Shown one piece after another: positions 55,233-64,000 of a stretch of 64,000 nucleotides of DNA. The stretch is taken from contig NC_070603.1 in NCBI RefSeq assembly GCF_027172205.1, forward strand, positions 5,630,501 through 5,694,500, read 5' to 3'. The notes beneath the pieces are model-generated. The model was given only the letters and a program-made list of their open reading frames with translations, did no database searches and was not told the origin of the DNA. Origin of the DNA: Podarcis raffonei (taxonomy: Eukaryota > Chordata > Lepidosauria > Squamata > Lacertidae). The position numbers and the translations under genes are program-made. Positions within the stretch are counted from its first letter, which is position 1; every line of letters starts with the position of its first letter.

Positions 55233-56185
55233 GGTGAAGCTTTTCCCACCGTGCACCTTGATCCCAGGAAACCACCAACTCTACATGTTTGGGTATCCGA
55301 CTGTCCTTAAAGTTACAGGAGCAGGGCCCACCACAAAAAGATGGCAAAAGTCCCTCATTCCTCAGGCCCTTCTCTCCTTAGTCACATATTTGCTAAGTCA
55401 GTTTTTGCCAACCTAGCGCCCTCCAGACAGGTGAAGCCTGCTCCCCCCCCCCCAATCTGCAATACGAGGACAATAATACTGGCATCCCCTACAGGGCTGT
55501 TATTGTAATAATTTCTCAGAGAAGCCCTTAGAAACCAGACACATGCTACATAAATGCTAAATTACATCATTGGTGCTGTTGGTATTTATTGGTTTGCCTA
55601 AAATCTTATTCCTATGGCAGCCAAGCTCTCCTTTCCCATTTCTCCACGGCACTTCATATATTTTATCTTCCTTCCTTCAAATCCCTCCTCAAATCCTACT
55701 TTCCCCTTAGGAAACCCAGATGAGTCCCCATTTCTAGCTTCAATCACATCAGTTGCCTTTGCCCACATCCCTTCCTTGCTCCCACTTCTCTCTGCCTTGT
55801 CTTATCTTCTCCTTGGCTGGTTTTCATGCACAAATTCCTTGAGGGAAGGGACCTGCCTATATCAGCTTAACAAATTCTGTGTATACAATACTGAACAAGA
55901 AAAGGCTGCCGGAGGTGCTGCTGCCCCACCATCCCGCCAAACAGCTTACAATCTAAGCAAGGTGGGAATTCAGAGAAGAAAAACAGAGGTGGTTCAGGTA
56001 AAGAAGGGATGAGGATGTGACCTGGGCAGCCACTGACAACCTGACTGCTTTGTCCGTAAAGGTGGAGATGGGGTTTCTCAGTCTATCTAACAAGTGATAC
56101 ACCAACAACAATGTCACTAGGGAAGCATCTGGGAATGTCATCCTATTAGAAGTCAAAAACAGCCGCCGCCATTATTAATGCCCAG
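55233..56185. other. Upstream CACNB3 region, nothing firm
   Basis: A half hAT-like fragment near 55395-55440 (TTTTTGCCAACCTAGCGCCC). Otherwise no element or exon recognised. Confidence 0.4.
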
Positions 56186-56525
56186 TATACCTGAAGGAGC
56201 GTCTCCACCCTCATCATTCTGCCCGGACACCGAGGTCCAGCACTGAGGGCTTTCTGGCAGTTCCCTCACTGCAAGAAGCAAAGCTACAGGGAACCAGGCA
56301 GAGGGCCTTCTCAGTAGTGGCACCCGCCCTGTGGAACACCCTCCCACCAGATGTCAAAGAGATAAACAACTACCTGACATTTAGAAGACATCTGAAGGCA
56401 GCCCTGTTTAGGGAAGTTTTTAATGTGTGACATTTTAATGTATTTTTAATCTTTGTTGGAAGCCGCCCAGAGTGGCTAGGGAAACCCAGCCAGATGGGCG
56501 GGGTACAAATAATAAATTATTATTA
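56186..56525 (+). mobile_element. L2 LINE ORF2 end and 3' tail
   Basis: Conceptual translation shows GTRQRAFSVV, ALWNTLPPDVKEINN and FRRHLKAALFREVFNV, then AGCCGCCCAGAGTGGCTAGG and (AAT/TTA)n. The same segment occurs at 62095. Confidence 0.85.
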
Positions 56526-56810
56526 ATACTGCGTATTTGAAATGTCCCAACACTTTGTGTACATTATGCCAGCAATCCTCCACAACAGCCCTGTAAGGTG
56601 GGCTATAAGTGGAGCAGCAGCTCTGGGAATAAAAAGATGGATGAGTTGGTGACTCTGAAAGATCCCAAGAAGGTCTCATCAGCACAGTTCAAAGGGCTAC
56701 ATCAGTGTAGGAAACCTGTGGCCGTCCAATTGCTGTTGGACTCAAGGTTCCCCATCACTTGACTAGACCAAACCTCTCTCAAGTCCCCACCACCCTCTGT
56801 TACATTAAAA

Positions 56811-56834
56811 GTGGTGTGTGTGTGTGTGTGTGTG
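56811..56834. repeat. (GT)n microsatellite
   Basis: About eleven GT units. Confidence 0.9.
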
Positions 56835-57249
56835 ATGTACTTCTGTAACAGTTGCACCGGAGAAGGGGGAGTTGTGACACAAGCAGGGAAGCTTCTAGTA
56901 AGTGAAGCTCCATTTCCCAAAATTCTCCATTCTGCCTAGCAATGTAAGAGATGCAGGAATTCCCCCTCCCTTAAAAAAATGGGAATCTGAAAGTCCTGGC
57001 TGCCTCCCCCATTCACTTTAAAAGAAAAGAGGTAGTTCATCAGTGGGGTTTGCACTTTGAATCCCCCTTCTGCTTCAGTTTTCACTGATTAATAGTAGGC
57101 ATGACTACTCAGAAGCAAACCCTGTCAAATTCAATGAAGCTTACTCACAGGAAAGTGAAACTAGGGCTGCAAGCTAAGCTGCAAGGTAAACATAGCAGAA
57201 GCCTATGCCTGGTTTTGGTGCCAACTGCTTCCAGAAGGATACCTTACAC

Positions 57250-57571
57250 CAGGGGTAGGCAAACTAAGGCCTGTGGGCCGAATGCGGCCCAATCGCTTTC
57301 TCAATCCAGCCCGTGGACGGTCCGGGAATCAGGATGTTTTTACATGAGTAGAATGTGTCCTTTTATTTAAAATGCATCTCTGGGTTATTTATGGGGCCTG
57401 CCTGGTGTTTTTACATGAGTAGAATGTGTGCTTTTATTTAAAATGCATCTCTGGGTTATTTGTGGGGCATAGGAATTCGCTCTTTTTTCTTCTTCCAAAA
57501 TACAGTCCTGCCCCGCACATGGTCTGAGGGACATGTGAGGGCCCACAGCTGAAAAAGGTTGCTGACCCTTG
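57250..57571. mobile_element. hAT non-autonomous element, TSD CCTTACAC, internal duplication
   Basis: CAGGGGTAGGCAAACTAAGG to GGTTGCTGACCCTTG, with CCTTACAC at 57242-57249 and 57572-57579. Inside, GTTTTTACATGAGTAGAATG begins two near-identical 64-base units at 57335 and 57407. Confidence 0.9.
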
Positions 57572-57624
57572 CCTTACACACATAAAATGTGTATTTATTA
57601 TTTTGGTATTTTACAATGTTGTAA

Positions 57625-57748
57625 AATACGCAATGGGTCAGTGTGTCTGGCTGTAAACCAGAAGGTTGGTGGTTCGAGCCCACCCAGGGATGGCTGTGGG
57701 CAGGATTCATGAATTGCAGGAGTTGGAATAGATGACTCTTGGAGATCC
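57625..57748 (+). repeat. tRNA-Asn-headed SINE with CR1-like tail
   Basis: GTGTCTGGCTGTAAACCAGA and GGTTGGTGGTTCGAGCCCAC follow tRNA-Asn, then GGGATGGCTGTGGGCAGG and GGAGTTGGAATAGATGACTC. The tail stops where BovB copy D begins. Confidence 0.8.
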
Positions 57749-58113
57749 TAGTGATGTATGGAAGTGAGAGGTGGACCATAAAGAAGGCTGATCACTGAAA
57801 AAATGATGCTTTTGAATTATGGTGTTGGAGGAGACTCTTGCTCACTGGAAGGACAGATCCTGATCCTGAAGCTGAGACTCCAATACTTTGGCCACCTCAT
57901 GAGAAGAGAAGACTCCCTGGAAAAGACCCTGATGTTGGGAAAGATGGAGGGCACAAGGAGAAGGGGACGACAGAGGACGAGATGGTTGGACAGTGTTCTC
58001 AAAGCTACCAGCATGAGTTTGACCAAACTGCGGGAGGCAGTGGAAGACAGGAGTGCCTGGTGCTCTGGTCCAGGGGGTCACGAAGAGGCGGACCCGACTA
58101 AACAACAACAACA
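57749..58113 (+). mobile_element. BovB LINE 3' fragment, copy D, internally deleted
   Basis: TAGTGATGTATGGAAGTGAG to GACCCGACTAAACAACAACA. Relative to copies A-C, the block coding VPWTARRSN...KEISPE is missing at 57840/57841 and GATCCT is duplicated at 57856. It ends 65 bases from the candidate splice donor of the CpG island transcript. Confidence 0.88.
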
Positions 58114-58149
58114 TGAACACCTAAGTGTGACTCTCTAAGATTCCAGTGG

Positions 58150-58990
58150 GAGGAGGAGGAGGATGGGTACCCCCTCACCTCACCTCTCCCGGAAGCCATC
58201 TTCTCTGCCCTCCCTTCCCACGCCCAACAGCGTGGCACCCAAAATGCCATGGAAAAAACCGCCATGCTGAAACAGCGCAGGGGCAGAACAGCAGCCTCCG
58301 ATCTTCCCTCTCTCGACTGCGGGGAAAGTGGCGTCCCTCCCCGGGGAAGGAGCGACAGAGAGAGACGGAGAGGGAGAAGGGAATTGGGAGCGAGCACCAC
58401 AGCAACGCGCAACGCCACGGGGAGGCGGCAGCACGAGGGCCTGTGTGAACGCAGGAGAAGAAGCGAAGCCGGGAAGGGGCCGGGGCGATGGAGGAGGAGT
58501 GGGGCACCGTTTTGAAAACACGCCGCGCTGGCTGGCTCAGAGCTGCTGCTGCGCGCCCAGCCCCTTTGGGAAGGATGCGCACCAATCGCCCACGCGTGTC
58601 TCTGCCTGTAGATTCCACAGGGAGCTGCCACCACCAGGCGTGTGTCCCCCGTCGCGCGTCCACACGGCCCAAGAGGCACGTGGCAGAAGCCGCGCGCAAG
58701 AGGGGCCCGAGACGGAGCTTAGATCACGCGTGGAAGTGGGGGTCTCTGGTGCAAACGGGAAAGGAGCCTTTGCGTCTCGGCGCCCCCGCCTCCGACCCCC
58801 GTGTTCAGCCTTCAGACCCTCTCCTCTTCTGCCCGCCCCACACGTGTACGACGCGTGCGTTTCTGCTGGCTGGAGCTCGGCGGCCCACGGTTCTTCCGCA
58901 ACGCGGGAGTCTGGCAAGGCGCGCGTGGGTGAGAGAGAAGATGCTTCTTCGCGCATCCTCGATGCCCTGCCTGTTCCCGAGCTTGGCGTT
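58150..58990. promoter_or_regulatory. CpG island, candidate CACNB3 promoter
   Basis: About 840 bases with dense CpG, unlike the surrounding repeats, and no repeat family inside. It is the only such island upstream of CACNB3 exon 2 in the window. On the minus strand GAAGATGGCTTCCGGGAGAG joins a YY1-like AAGATGGC and an ETS-like CTTCCGG. Its target gene is inferred from position only; a plus-strand transcript is equally possible. Confidence 0.5.
58179..58199 (-). CDS. Candidate alternative first coding exon of CACNB3
   Basis: ATG GCT TCC GGG AGA GGT GAG followed by a GTGAGG donor would give MASGRGE joined in phase 0 to GSADSYTS of exon 2. In-frame upstream ATGs exist at 58249 and 58264. It does not resemble the MYDDSYVPGFEDSEA or MSFSDSSATFLLNE starts I recall from mammals, so this rests only on splice compatibility and position. 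Confidence 0.2.
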
Positions 58991-59224
58991 GCAGTGAACC
59001 GCCTGCGATGTAGATAAACTGGGGAGGGGAATCGGGCCTGCGAAGCACAGGGGGTTAATTGACAAAAGGAGACACGCATCTGCCTTGAAATCTTGAAAAG
59101 GCATTTGACATTTTGCACATGCGTGCTGGCGCTCCTCTTCCACCCCAGCCCCTAATATATTATGGGTTTTCATTTGCTTGAGAATAACGGTGTGGTGCAA
59201 GGACGAAAGGCTGACTTGCAACTC

Positions 59225-59400
59225 CAGTTGTGCCAAGTTCGAATTTCACCTCTGCTGTGAACTCCCTCGGTGGCCTAAGGCAAGCCGCTTCCTCTCGGCA
59301 TTACGTCATGGGGATAGTAATCCTGGCCTACCTTACAAGGTTGTTGTGCATTGGGAAGTGAAGCACTTTAAAACACTCCGAATGCTAAGCAGGAAACTCA
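59225..59400 (+). repeat. MIR-like SINE
   Basis: TTCGAATTTCACCTCTGCTG, GGCAAGCCGCTTCCTCTCGG, GGGGATAGTAATCCTGGCCT, CAAGGTTGTTGTGCATTGGG and AGCACTTTAAAACACTC follow the MIR core order. Confidence 0.7.
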
Positions 59401-59877
59401 GCACCAGACTTGGGAAACAACGTTAAATTAACATGGGAGAGTGTTGATGAAGGGAAGAAATGGAAATCAGTAATTTAGGTGGGTTTTCTGAAATACATTC
59501 AGGTCAACTACATTTTGGATTATGTTTCTTGTGTACAGTTGGCCAGTTTAAATGGGGGGGGGGAGAGAGAAAACACAAGGTTTTGAGAGCCTCTTTCATA
59601 TTCTTGCTTCCTATGAGTAACTTTCAGAACTGGTGCCTGAGTTTGCTTTTATCATCCTCCCTCTCCCTCCCCTTTTCCTTTTGTGTCGTGTGTTTCAGAT
59701 TATTTGCCTAATGACACAGTGTTGTTTTTTTATTGCTCTAGGGACCTTTTCAGCTGAAGATCAGGGTAAAAATGCTTTAAATCAATAAATAACCACCAGA
59801 TTAAATACAAATGCTTTGACAACTTCAATCTGCAGAACTGGCATTGTTCTGCACTTGTAAGAAATCCATCTTTTAGT
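59401..59877. other. Nothing recognised
   Basis: Pyrimidine-rich near 59650-59700; no element or exon identified. Confidence 0.4.
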
Positions 59878-60150
59878 GTGGCAGCACCTGCAACCTGGAA
59901 CTCCCTGCCTATTGACACCAGGCAAGTGCCTTCACTTTTCAGCACCTGCTTAAAACGTATTTTGTTTAGGCAAGCTTATCCAGACATGTAAAAGTTACAT
60001 GTGTTTTATTTCTTTTTCATTACTGTTGGATTTAATCATCTTTTGAATGTTTTAAAATACCTGTGTTTAACTCAAATTGTCATGCTTTATTTTATATTTT
60101 TGTAAACCGCTTCAACATTTTCTTACAATAAGGCAGTATATAATTTTGTT
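59878..60150 (+). mobile_element. L2 LINE 3' end
   Basis: TGTGGCAGCACCTGCAACCT, GGAACTCCCTGCCTATTGAC, GCACCTGCTTAAAACGTATT and TTTTGTAAACCGCTTCAACA. Same family and orientation as 48350. Confidence 0.7.
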
Positions 60151-60690
60151 AAATGAAATGTCAAATGCATAGCATATTGATATGTCACCTTCTGCTAGTA
60201 CGGTATAATAAATGCACTTTGATTTCTCAATACAGGTTCAAATTCAAGCATCTACAGCATATTTATAATGACTGTCAGACTGGTGCCAGACACTGCTCAT
60301 TTCAAAAACTCATGAGCAAACCCCCAGTAATCTAGCACTTATTAAACCATTATTGTTCTTTTCTTTTAAGAAGACTGGTTAATGTTATGGATTTCCCTGT
60401 CTTTTTTATTACATGTCCCAAGACAATATTATTATACAGTACTATATTCAAAAATAGTTTTAGGCCTAAACCCTGACTCAAATTAAGCCCTTTCATGTCC
60501 CTTTCCCAAAGCAGGTAATTTAGAGGATTCAGAGTGTTTTACAGGGCTCGCTTTATCACTAGATGGAATCCTTTATCACAGCAAGGAATGAGGCCTAGCA
60601 TTGCATCTGGGGCATCAACATATGGAAATACCTTTTCCCTTCCCAGTTACACCTTGGAACTCGTACCTTTGCCGTTCACTGGCACAAGTC
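60151..60690. other. Nothing recognised
   Basis: AT-rich DNA without a named element. Confidence 0.4.
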
Positions 60691-60950
60691 AAGAAGAAGA
60701 AGAAGAAGAAGAGTTTGGATTTGATATCCCGCTTTATCACTACCCGAAGGAGTCTCAAAGCGGCTAACGTTCTCCTTTCCCTTCCTCCCCCACAACAAAC
60801 ACTCTGTGGGGTGAGTGGGGCTGAGAGACTTCAGAGAAGTGTGACTGGCCCAAGGTCACCCAGCAGCTGCAGGTGGAGGAGCGGAGACGCGAACCCGGTT
60901 CCCTAGATTACGAGACTACTGCTCTTAACCACTACACCACACTGGCTCAA
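60691..60950 (-). repeat. MIR-like squamate SINE with (GAA)n end
   Basis: Starts with (AAG)n and GAGTTTGGATTTGATATCCC, then CAACAAACACTCTGTGGGGT, CTGGCCCAAGGTCACCCAGC, ACGCGAACCCGGTTCCC and CTCTTAACCACTACACCACA. The copy is nearly complete and little decayed. Confidence 0.8.
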
Positions 60951-60964
60951 GCCAAGCAAGGCAA

Positions 60965-61095
60965 GGGTGTGGCAAACTCTGTGGTCCTCCAGAAATTGCT
61001 GGACCTCAGTTCCTTCCTATCAGCCCCAAGTGGCGCGGCCAGTGGTCAGGGATGAAGGGAACTGTAGTCCAACACCATCTCTCCACTGTTGGCCT
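60965..61095. mobile_element. Palindromic hAT MITE, decayed
   Basis: AGGGTGTGGCAAACTCTGTG, CCTCCAGAAATTGCTGGACC and GGTCAGGGATGAAGGGAACT with GTAGTCCAACACC. No target duplication found. Confidence 0.6.
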
Positions 61096-61152
61096 AAAGC
61101 CACGTGATGCAGCAACCTCACAGTGAAGCTAAGCAAACCTGGAGCCTGACAT

Positions 61153-61295
61153 GTACAGTGGGCCAGTATGTCTGGATGTTAACCAGAAGGTTGGTGGTTC
61201 AAGGCCACCCAGAGATAGCTGTGGGCAGGATAGTGGCATTGCAGGGATTGGACTAGATGCCGTTTGGGGTCTCTTCCAACTCTATGATTCTATGA
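61153..61295 (+). repeat. tRNA-Asn-headed SINE with complete CR1-like tail
   Basis: GTCTGGATGTTAACCAGAAG, GTTGGTGGTTCAAGGCCACC, GCAGGGATTGGACTAGATGC and CTCTTCCAACTCTATGATTC then TATGA. The GTTAACC anticodon arm is tRNA-Asn-like. Confidence 0.85.
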
Positions 61296-62090
61296 GACCA
61301 TCTAGGAACCCCACTTATGCCATCTTGAGATCCACTCTGGAAGAAAGGTGGAACATAAGTGCAAGGAATAAAATGAAGCAGGGAGTGGGCAAGTTTCCAA
61401 AGGGGAGGAGGAAAAGGTAAGCAGCATTTGAACGTCCAGAGGAGGGATCTGGGCAAGATTTGTTCAAATACAAGGATGCGATGGGGCCCATCAAGGACGC
61501 CTGGAAGAGCTGACTAGCGGGGAGCAGGGATGCATATGGCAGCTTGTTGTGATGCTACTGGGATACACTGCTAAGCAAGAGGAGCTCCAGAAGCGAATGA
61601 GGGAACAGAGCGCATAGCAAATTTGCATCAGCTAGCTCGGTTAACAAAAGCGGGCCATGGCAGCAGGAACAAAAGCTGTAAATGCACCCTTTCAGATTTA
61701 ACAAAGAGAGCAGAAAGTCCAAAGTGATCGGGTGCTACTGCTAGCGAAAAGGGGTTATTACAAACTGCTCTTCTTCTTGCATTTCATCCACCCTGACACA
61801 GAACATTTTGGGCTACAGGAAGACTCCCAAGCCGTGGTCTGTGTACCCACTCTGAAGCCCATAAGAGATCATCACGAACTGAAGGAGTTTCAGATTCAAA
61901 GCCCCATTTTGCACTGGCATTAGATCAGTGATAATAGGACACTGTAATTGCTGTTCCAAGCATCCAGAATGTGATTTTCAGCCTCCAGTAAGGGGGGGGG
62001 CTTCAAACTAGGACTGCCTAAGCAGCAAATGCACAGTTGTGTGCAAATGGATGTGATGGAGCCCTCAGAGCTTTTGTTCTGCTTTGCTAA
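61296..62090. other. Nothing recognised
   Basis: No gene or named repeat seen apart from a G9 run near 61992. Confidence 0.4.
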
Positions 62091-62405
62091 ATTAAAGCGG
62101 CTTCAGTTATACCTGAAGGAGCGTCTCCACCCTCATCGCTTAGCTCAGACACTGAGGTCCTTCTTCAAGGGTCTTCTGCTGGTTCCTTCACTGCAAGAAG
62201 TGAAGTTACAGGGAACCAGGCAGAGGGCCTTCTCGGCAGTAGCGCCCTCCCTGTGGAACGCCCTCCCTTCAGATGTCAAGGAGATAAACAATTACACACC
62301 TTTTAGAAGGTGTTTTATTATGTTCTGTAAGCCACGCAGAGTGGCTGGCGAAACCCAGCCAGATGGGGGTGGGGTATAGATAACAAAATTATTATTATTA
62401 TCATA
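62091..62405 (+). mobile_element. L2 LINE ORF2 end and 3' tail
   Basis: Encodes YLKERLHPHRLAQTLRSF and GTRQRAFSAVAPSLWNALPS then DVKEINN, followed by CAGAGTGGCTGGCGAAACCC and (ATT)n. It is truncated inside the FRRHLK block relative to 56186. Confidence 0.85.
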
Positions 62406-62834
62406 GCCATCCCCACTTTTGAGTTGCAGAAACAGTGGTGAGGTGCTGCTTAAGCTGTTCCCCTTTACTCCTGGGGGGCATGATTTTGAGCAGAAAATGA
62501 CTGGCGATGAAATGGTTAATCAGCCCCTCCTGCTGCTGTTCTCCCCCACAAAACTGCAGCTTCCCCAAACCTCATTTCATTTATTTAAAAACTCAGGAAA
62601 TTGTCACATACATTTGCATGTGCCATGTGCCTGGACAGCTAAAAACCAAAAGTTTGGACAGGTATTCAAGGAATACTTTTTGGGCTTCTAGTGTGTTGAT
62701 GTTTCCTTTGGGACTTTTATCTGCTTGTGTGCTTTATGATGCTTGCTCAACCTATCCATGCATAAATGCAGCATGATTAAGAGACTGTTAAGTCTCCAGT
62801 GCTCTCTCCTCCAAAGAAAATGGACCTTGTAAAA
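62406..62834. other. Nothing recognised
   Basis: No element or exon identified. Confidence 0.4.
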
Positions 62835-62945
62835 CTGGGTCCTCCAAATGTTGCTGGACTACAACTCCCATCAGCCCCTGCCAGCACAGACAAGGGTCAG
62901 AGATGATGGGAACTGTAGTCCAAAGCAACTCAGAGGGTGACAAAT
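62835..62945. mobile_element. Palindromic hAT MITE, decayed ends
   Basis: CTGGGTCCTCCAAATGTTGC, GGACTACAACTCCCATCAGC, and the complementary GATGATGGGAACTGTAGTCC. Confidence 0.7.
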
Positions 62946-63253
62946 TCCCTATCCTTGTGCAAAGCTTGCTTTATGGAACTCTGACTGTCTGGGAAATGAG
63001 AGGGACTGGGGGGTGAAACAAGACATGAAAAACATCTATTATGTTTCGATTCACATTCAGTAAGACTCACTGAAATTAATAACCATGAAAAAGTTGGGTC
63101 CATTAATTTCTAGTACAGTACTCTGAGGAAAACTTAGTTGAACACAACCCAAGGCGTAGAGAATCAAGCCTCCACTCTACTGAAATCTGAACCTCTACAT
63201 TGGCCAGGGAAAGGACAGAATGGAATACCAGAGGGAGAGGAGTGACTCTAGAG

Positions 63254-63391
63254 CAGCGGTTCTCAACCTGTGGGTCCCCAGATGTTGTTGGACTACAACT
63301 CCCATCATCCCTGAGCTCCGGCCTTGCTAGCTAGGGGTGATGGGAGTTGTAGTTCAACAACATCTGGGGACCCACAGGTTGAGGACTGCTG
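63254..63391. mobile_element. Palindromic hAT MITE with SPIN-like ends
   Basis: Starts CAGCGGTTCTCAACCTGTGG and ends CCACAGGTTGAGGACTGCTG. The flanks CTCTAGAG (63246-63253) and TTCTAGAG (63392-63399) match at seven of eight bases. The terminal CAGCGGTTCTCAACC is the start I recall for SPIN hAT transposons, which are known for horizontal transfer. The interior is the GGACTACAACTCCCATCATC palindrome. Confidence 0.85.
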
Positions 63392-63764
63392 TTCTAGAGT
63401 CTAGAAACAGCAGGGTGATATTTTGTGCTTCATCAATCACAGCTAAAGCAAAACAAAACAGTTGTGCCAGATCCTAGTCAGAATTCTTGCCCATTGCCCT
63501 AGATGCCAGTCATCCTAATGTCAGGTCAAATGCATCCAAAGCGTATATTTTAATCAGTGGCGAGAGAAAGGCACATTGCATGTGGCTAAGAAACGTGTCT
63601 CCTTCATTCACCACTACCTTAAGATCCCCTACCCTGGAGACCTTGCCCAAAGTAAGCCTTAGAGCGGAGGCTCTGAAATTGTGATCCATGGATCTCTGGT
63701 GACCTGCAAGCTCCATTCAGGCAGTCCACAAAAATATTGCAAAACAATCACAAATCTCTCTACT

Positions 63765-64000
63765 GGCCTCGACCAGGGCCAGAGCCTTTTCAGCCCTGGC
63801 CCCAGTCTGGTGGAATGCTCTGTCACAAGAGACCAGGGCCCTGCAGGATTTGACATCTTTCCGCAGGGCCTGCAAGACAGAGCTGTTCCGCCAGGCCTTT
63901 GGTCCAGGCCCAGACTGACCCCCTTCTTTCTATGGGACCCTGTATGTAAGTGGCCTCCAAGGCTCTTTCTATCGGCCCATATGGGACCAGCATGGGGGGC
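63765..64000 (+). mobile_element. L2 LINE ORF2 end, runs off window
   Basis: Encodes ARAFSALAPVWWNALSQETR then ALQDLTSFRRACKTELFRQA and FGPGPD. It belongs to a different L2 subfamily from the 56186 and 62091 copies. Confidence 0.75.

Noticed and set aside
58098-58679. 193-codon minus-strand frame in the CpG island
   Set aside because: It overlaps equally long frames on both strands, as expected of GC-rich DNA poor in stops, and has no recognisable domain. Only its last few codons are kept as a weak exon candidate.
58328-59017. 229-codon plus-strand frame in the CpG island
   Set aside because: Low-complexity Arg/Gly/Pro/Ala composition without family likeness, and frames on the opposite strand are equally long.
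61153-61225. Possible tRNA-Asn gene
   Set aside because: It is followed at once by the CR1-type tail, and a second copy lies at 57625. It is a SINE head, not a tRNA gene.

Overview
The window is nuclear DNA from a squamate reptile, most likely a lizard. The genes are vertebrate, with short GT-AG exons. The repeats between them are typical of squamates: BovB (RTE) LINE ends, a Sauria-type SINE with a 13-bp target duplication, a 5'-truncated L1, CR1 and L2 ends, tRNA SINEs with CR1-like tails, and many hAT and mariner/Tigger-like MITEs. I recognised no LTR retroelement or virus-like element.

Three protein-coding genes are present: RND1 (+, 1-7.2 kb, its start codon 5 coding bases outside the left edge), DDX23 (+, 13.45-30.2 kb) and CACNB3 (-, about 33.95-53.6 kb, first coding exon not found). 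From memory of the human map, these three are neighbours in the same relative orientation on 12q13 (CACNB3-DDX23-RND1), so the block looks like conserved synteny. RND1 and DDX23 run head to tail with about 6 kb between them. DDX23 and CACNB3 converge with about 3.7 kb between their poly(A) signals. The reading frame closes across every splice junction: 232 aa for RND1, 818 aa for DDX23 and 468 aa for the twelve CACNB3 coding exons seen. Exon boundaries and identities come from reading the sequence against remembered human proteins.

Layout: 0-7.2 kb RND1 (5 coding exons; intron 3 holds a SINE split by a hAT-like MITE); 7.2-13.1 kb intergenic (reverse CR1, CR1 end, two BovB ends); 13.1-13.5 kb DDX23 promoter with five ZNF143/SBF-like motifs and a YY1-type AAGATGGCGGC; 15.2-29.2 kb DDX23 coding exons; 30.2-33.9 kb intergenic; 35.4-53.6 kb CACNB3 coding exons with a 2.95-kb antisense L1 in one intron; 53.6-58.1 kb MITEs, SINEs, L2 and BovB; 58.15-59.0 kb CpG island, possibly a CACNB3 promoter; 59-64 kb repeats only.

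The gene products do unrelated jobs: RND1 is a constitutively GTP-bound Rho-family protein, DDX23 (PRP28/U5-100K) is a spliceosomal DEAD-box ATPase, and CACNB3 is an auxiliary beta subunit of voltage-gated calcium channels. I found no wholly new gene system. The points most worth checking are the L1 that places a strong antisense splice acceptor beside a CACNB3 exon, the clustered ZNF143-like sites (with look-alike motifs inside dispersed hAT MITEs), the shared central TA of the hAT target duplications, and the unassigned CpG island.
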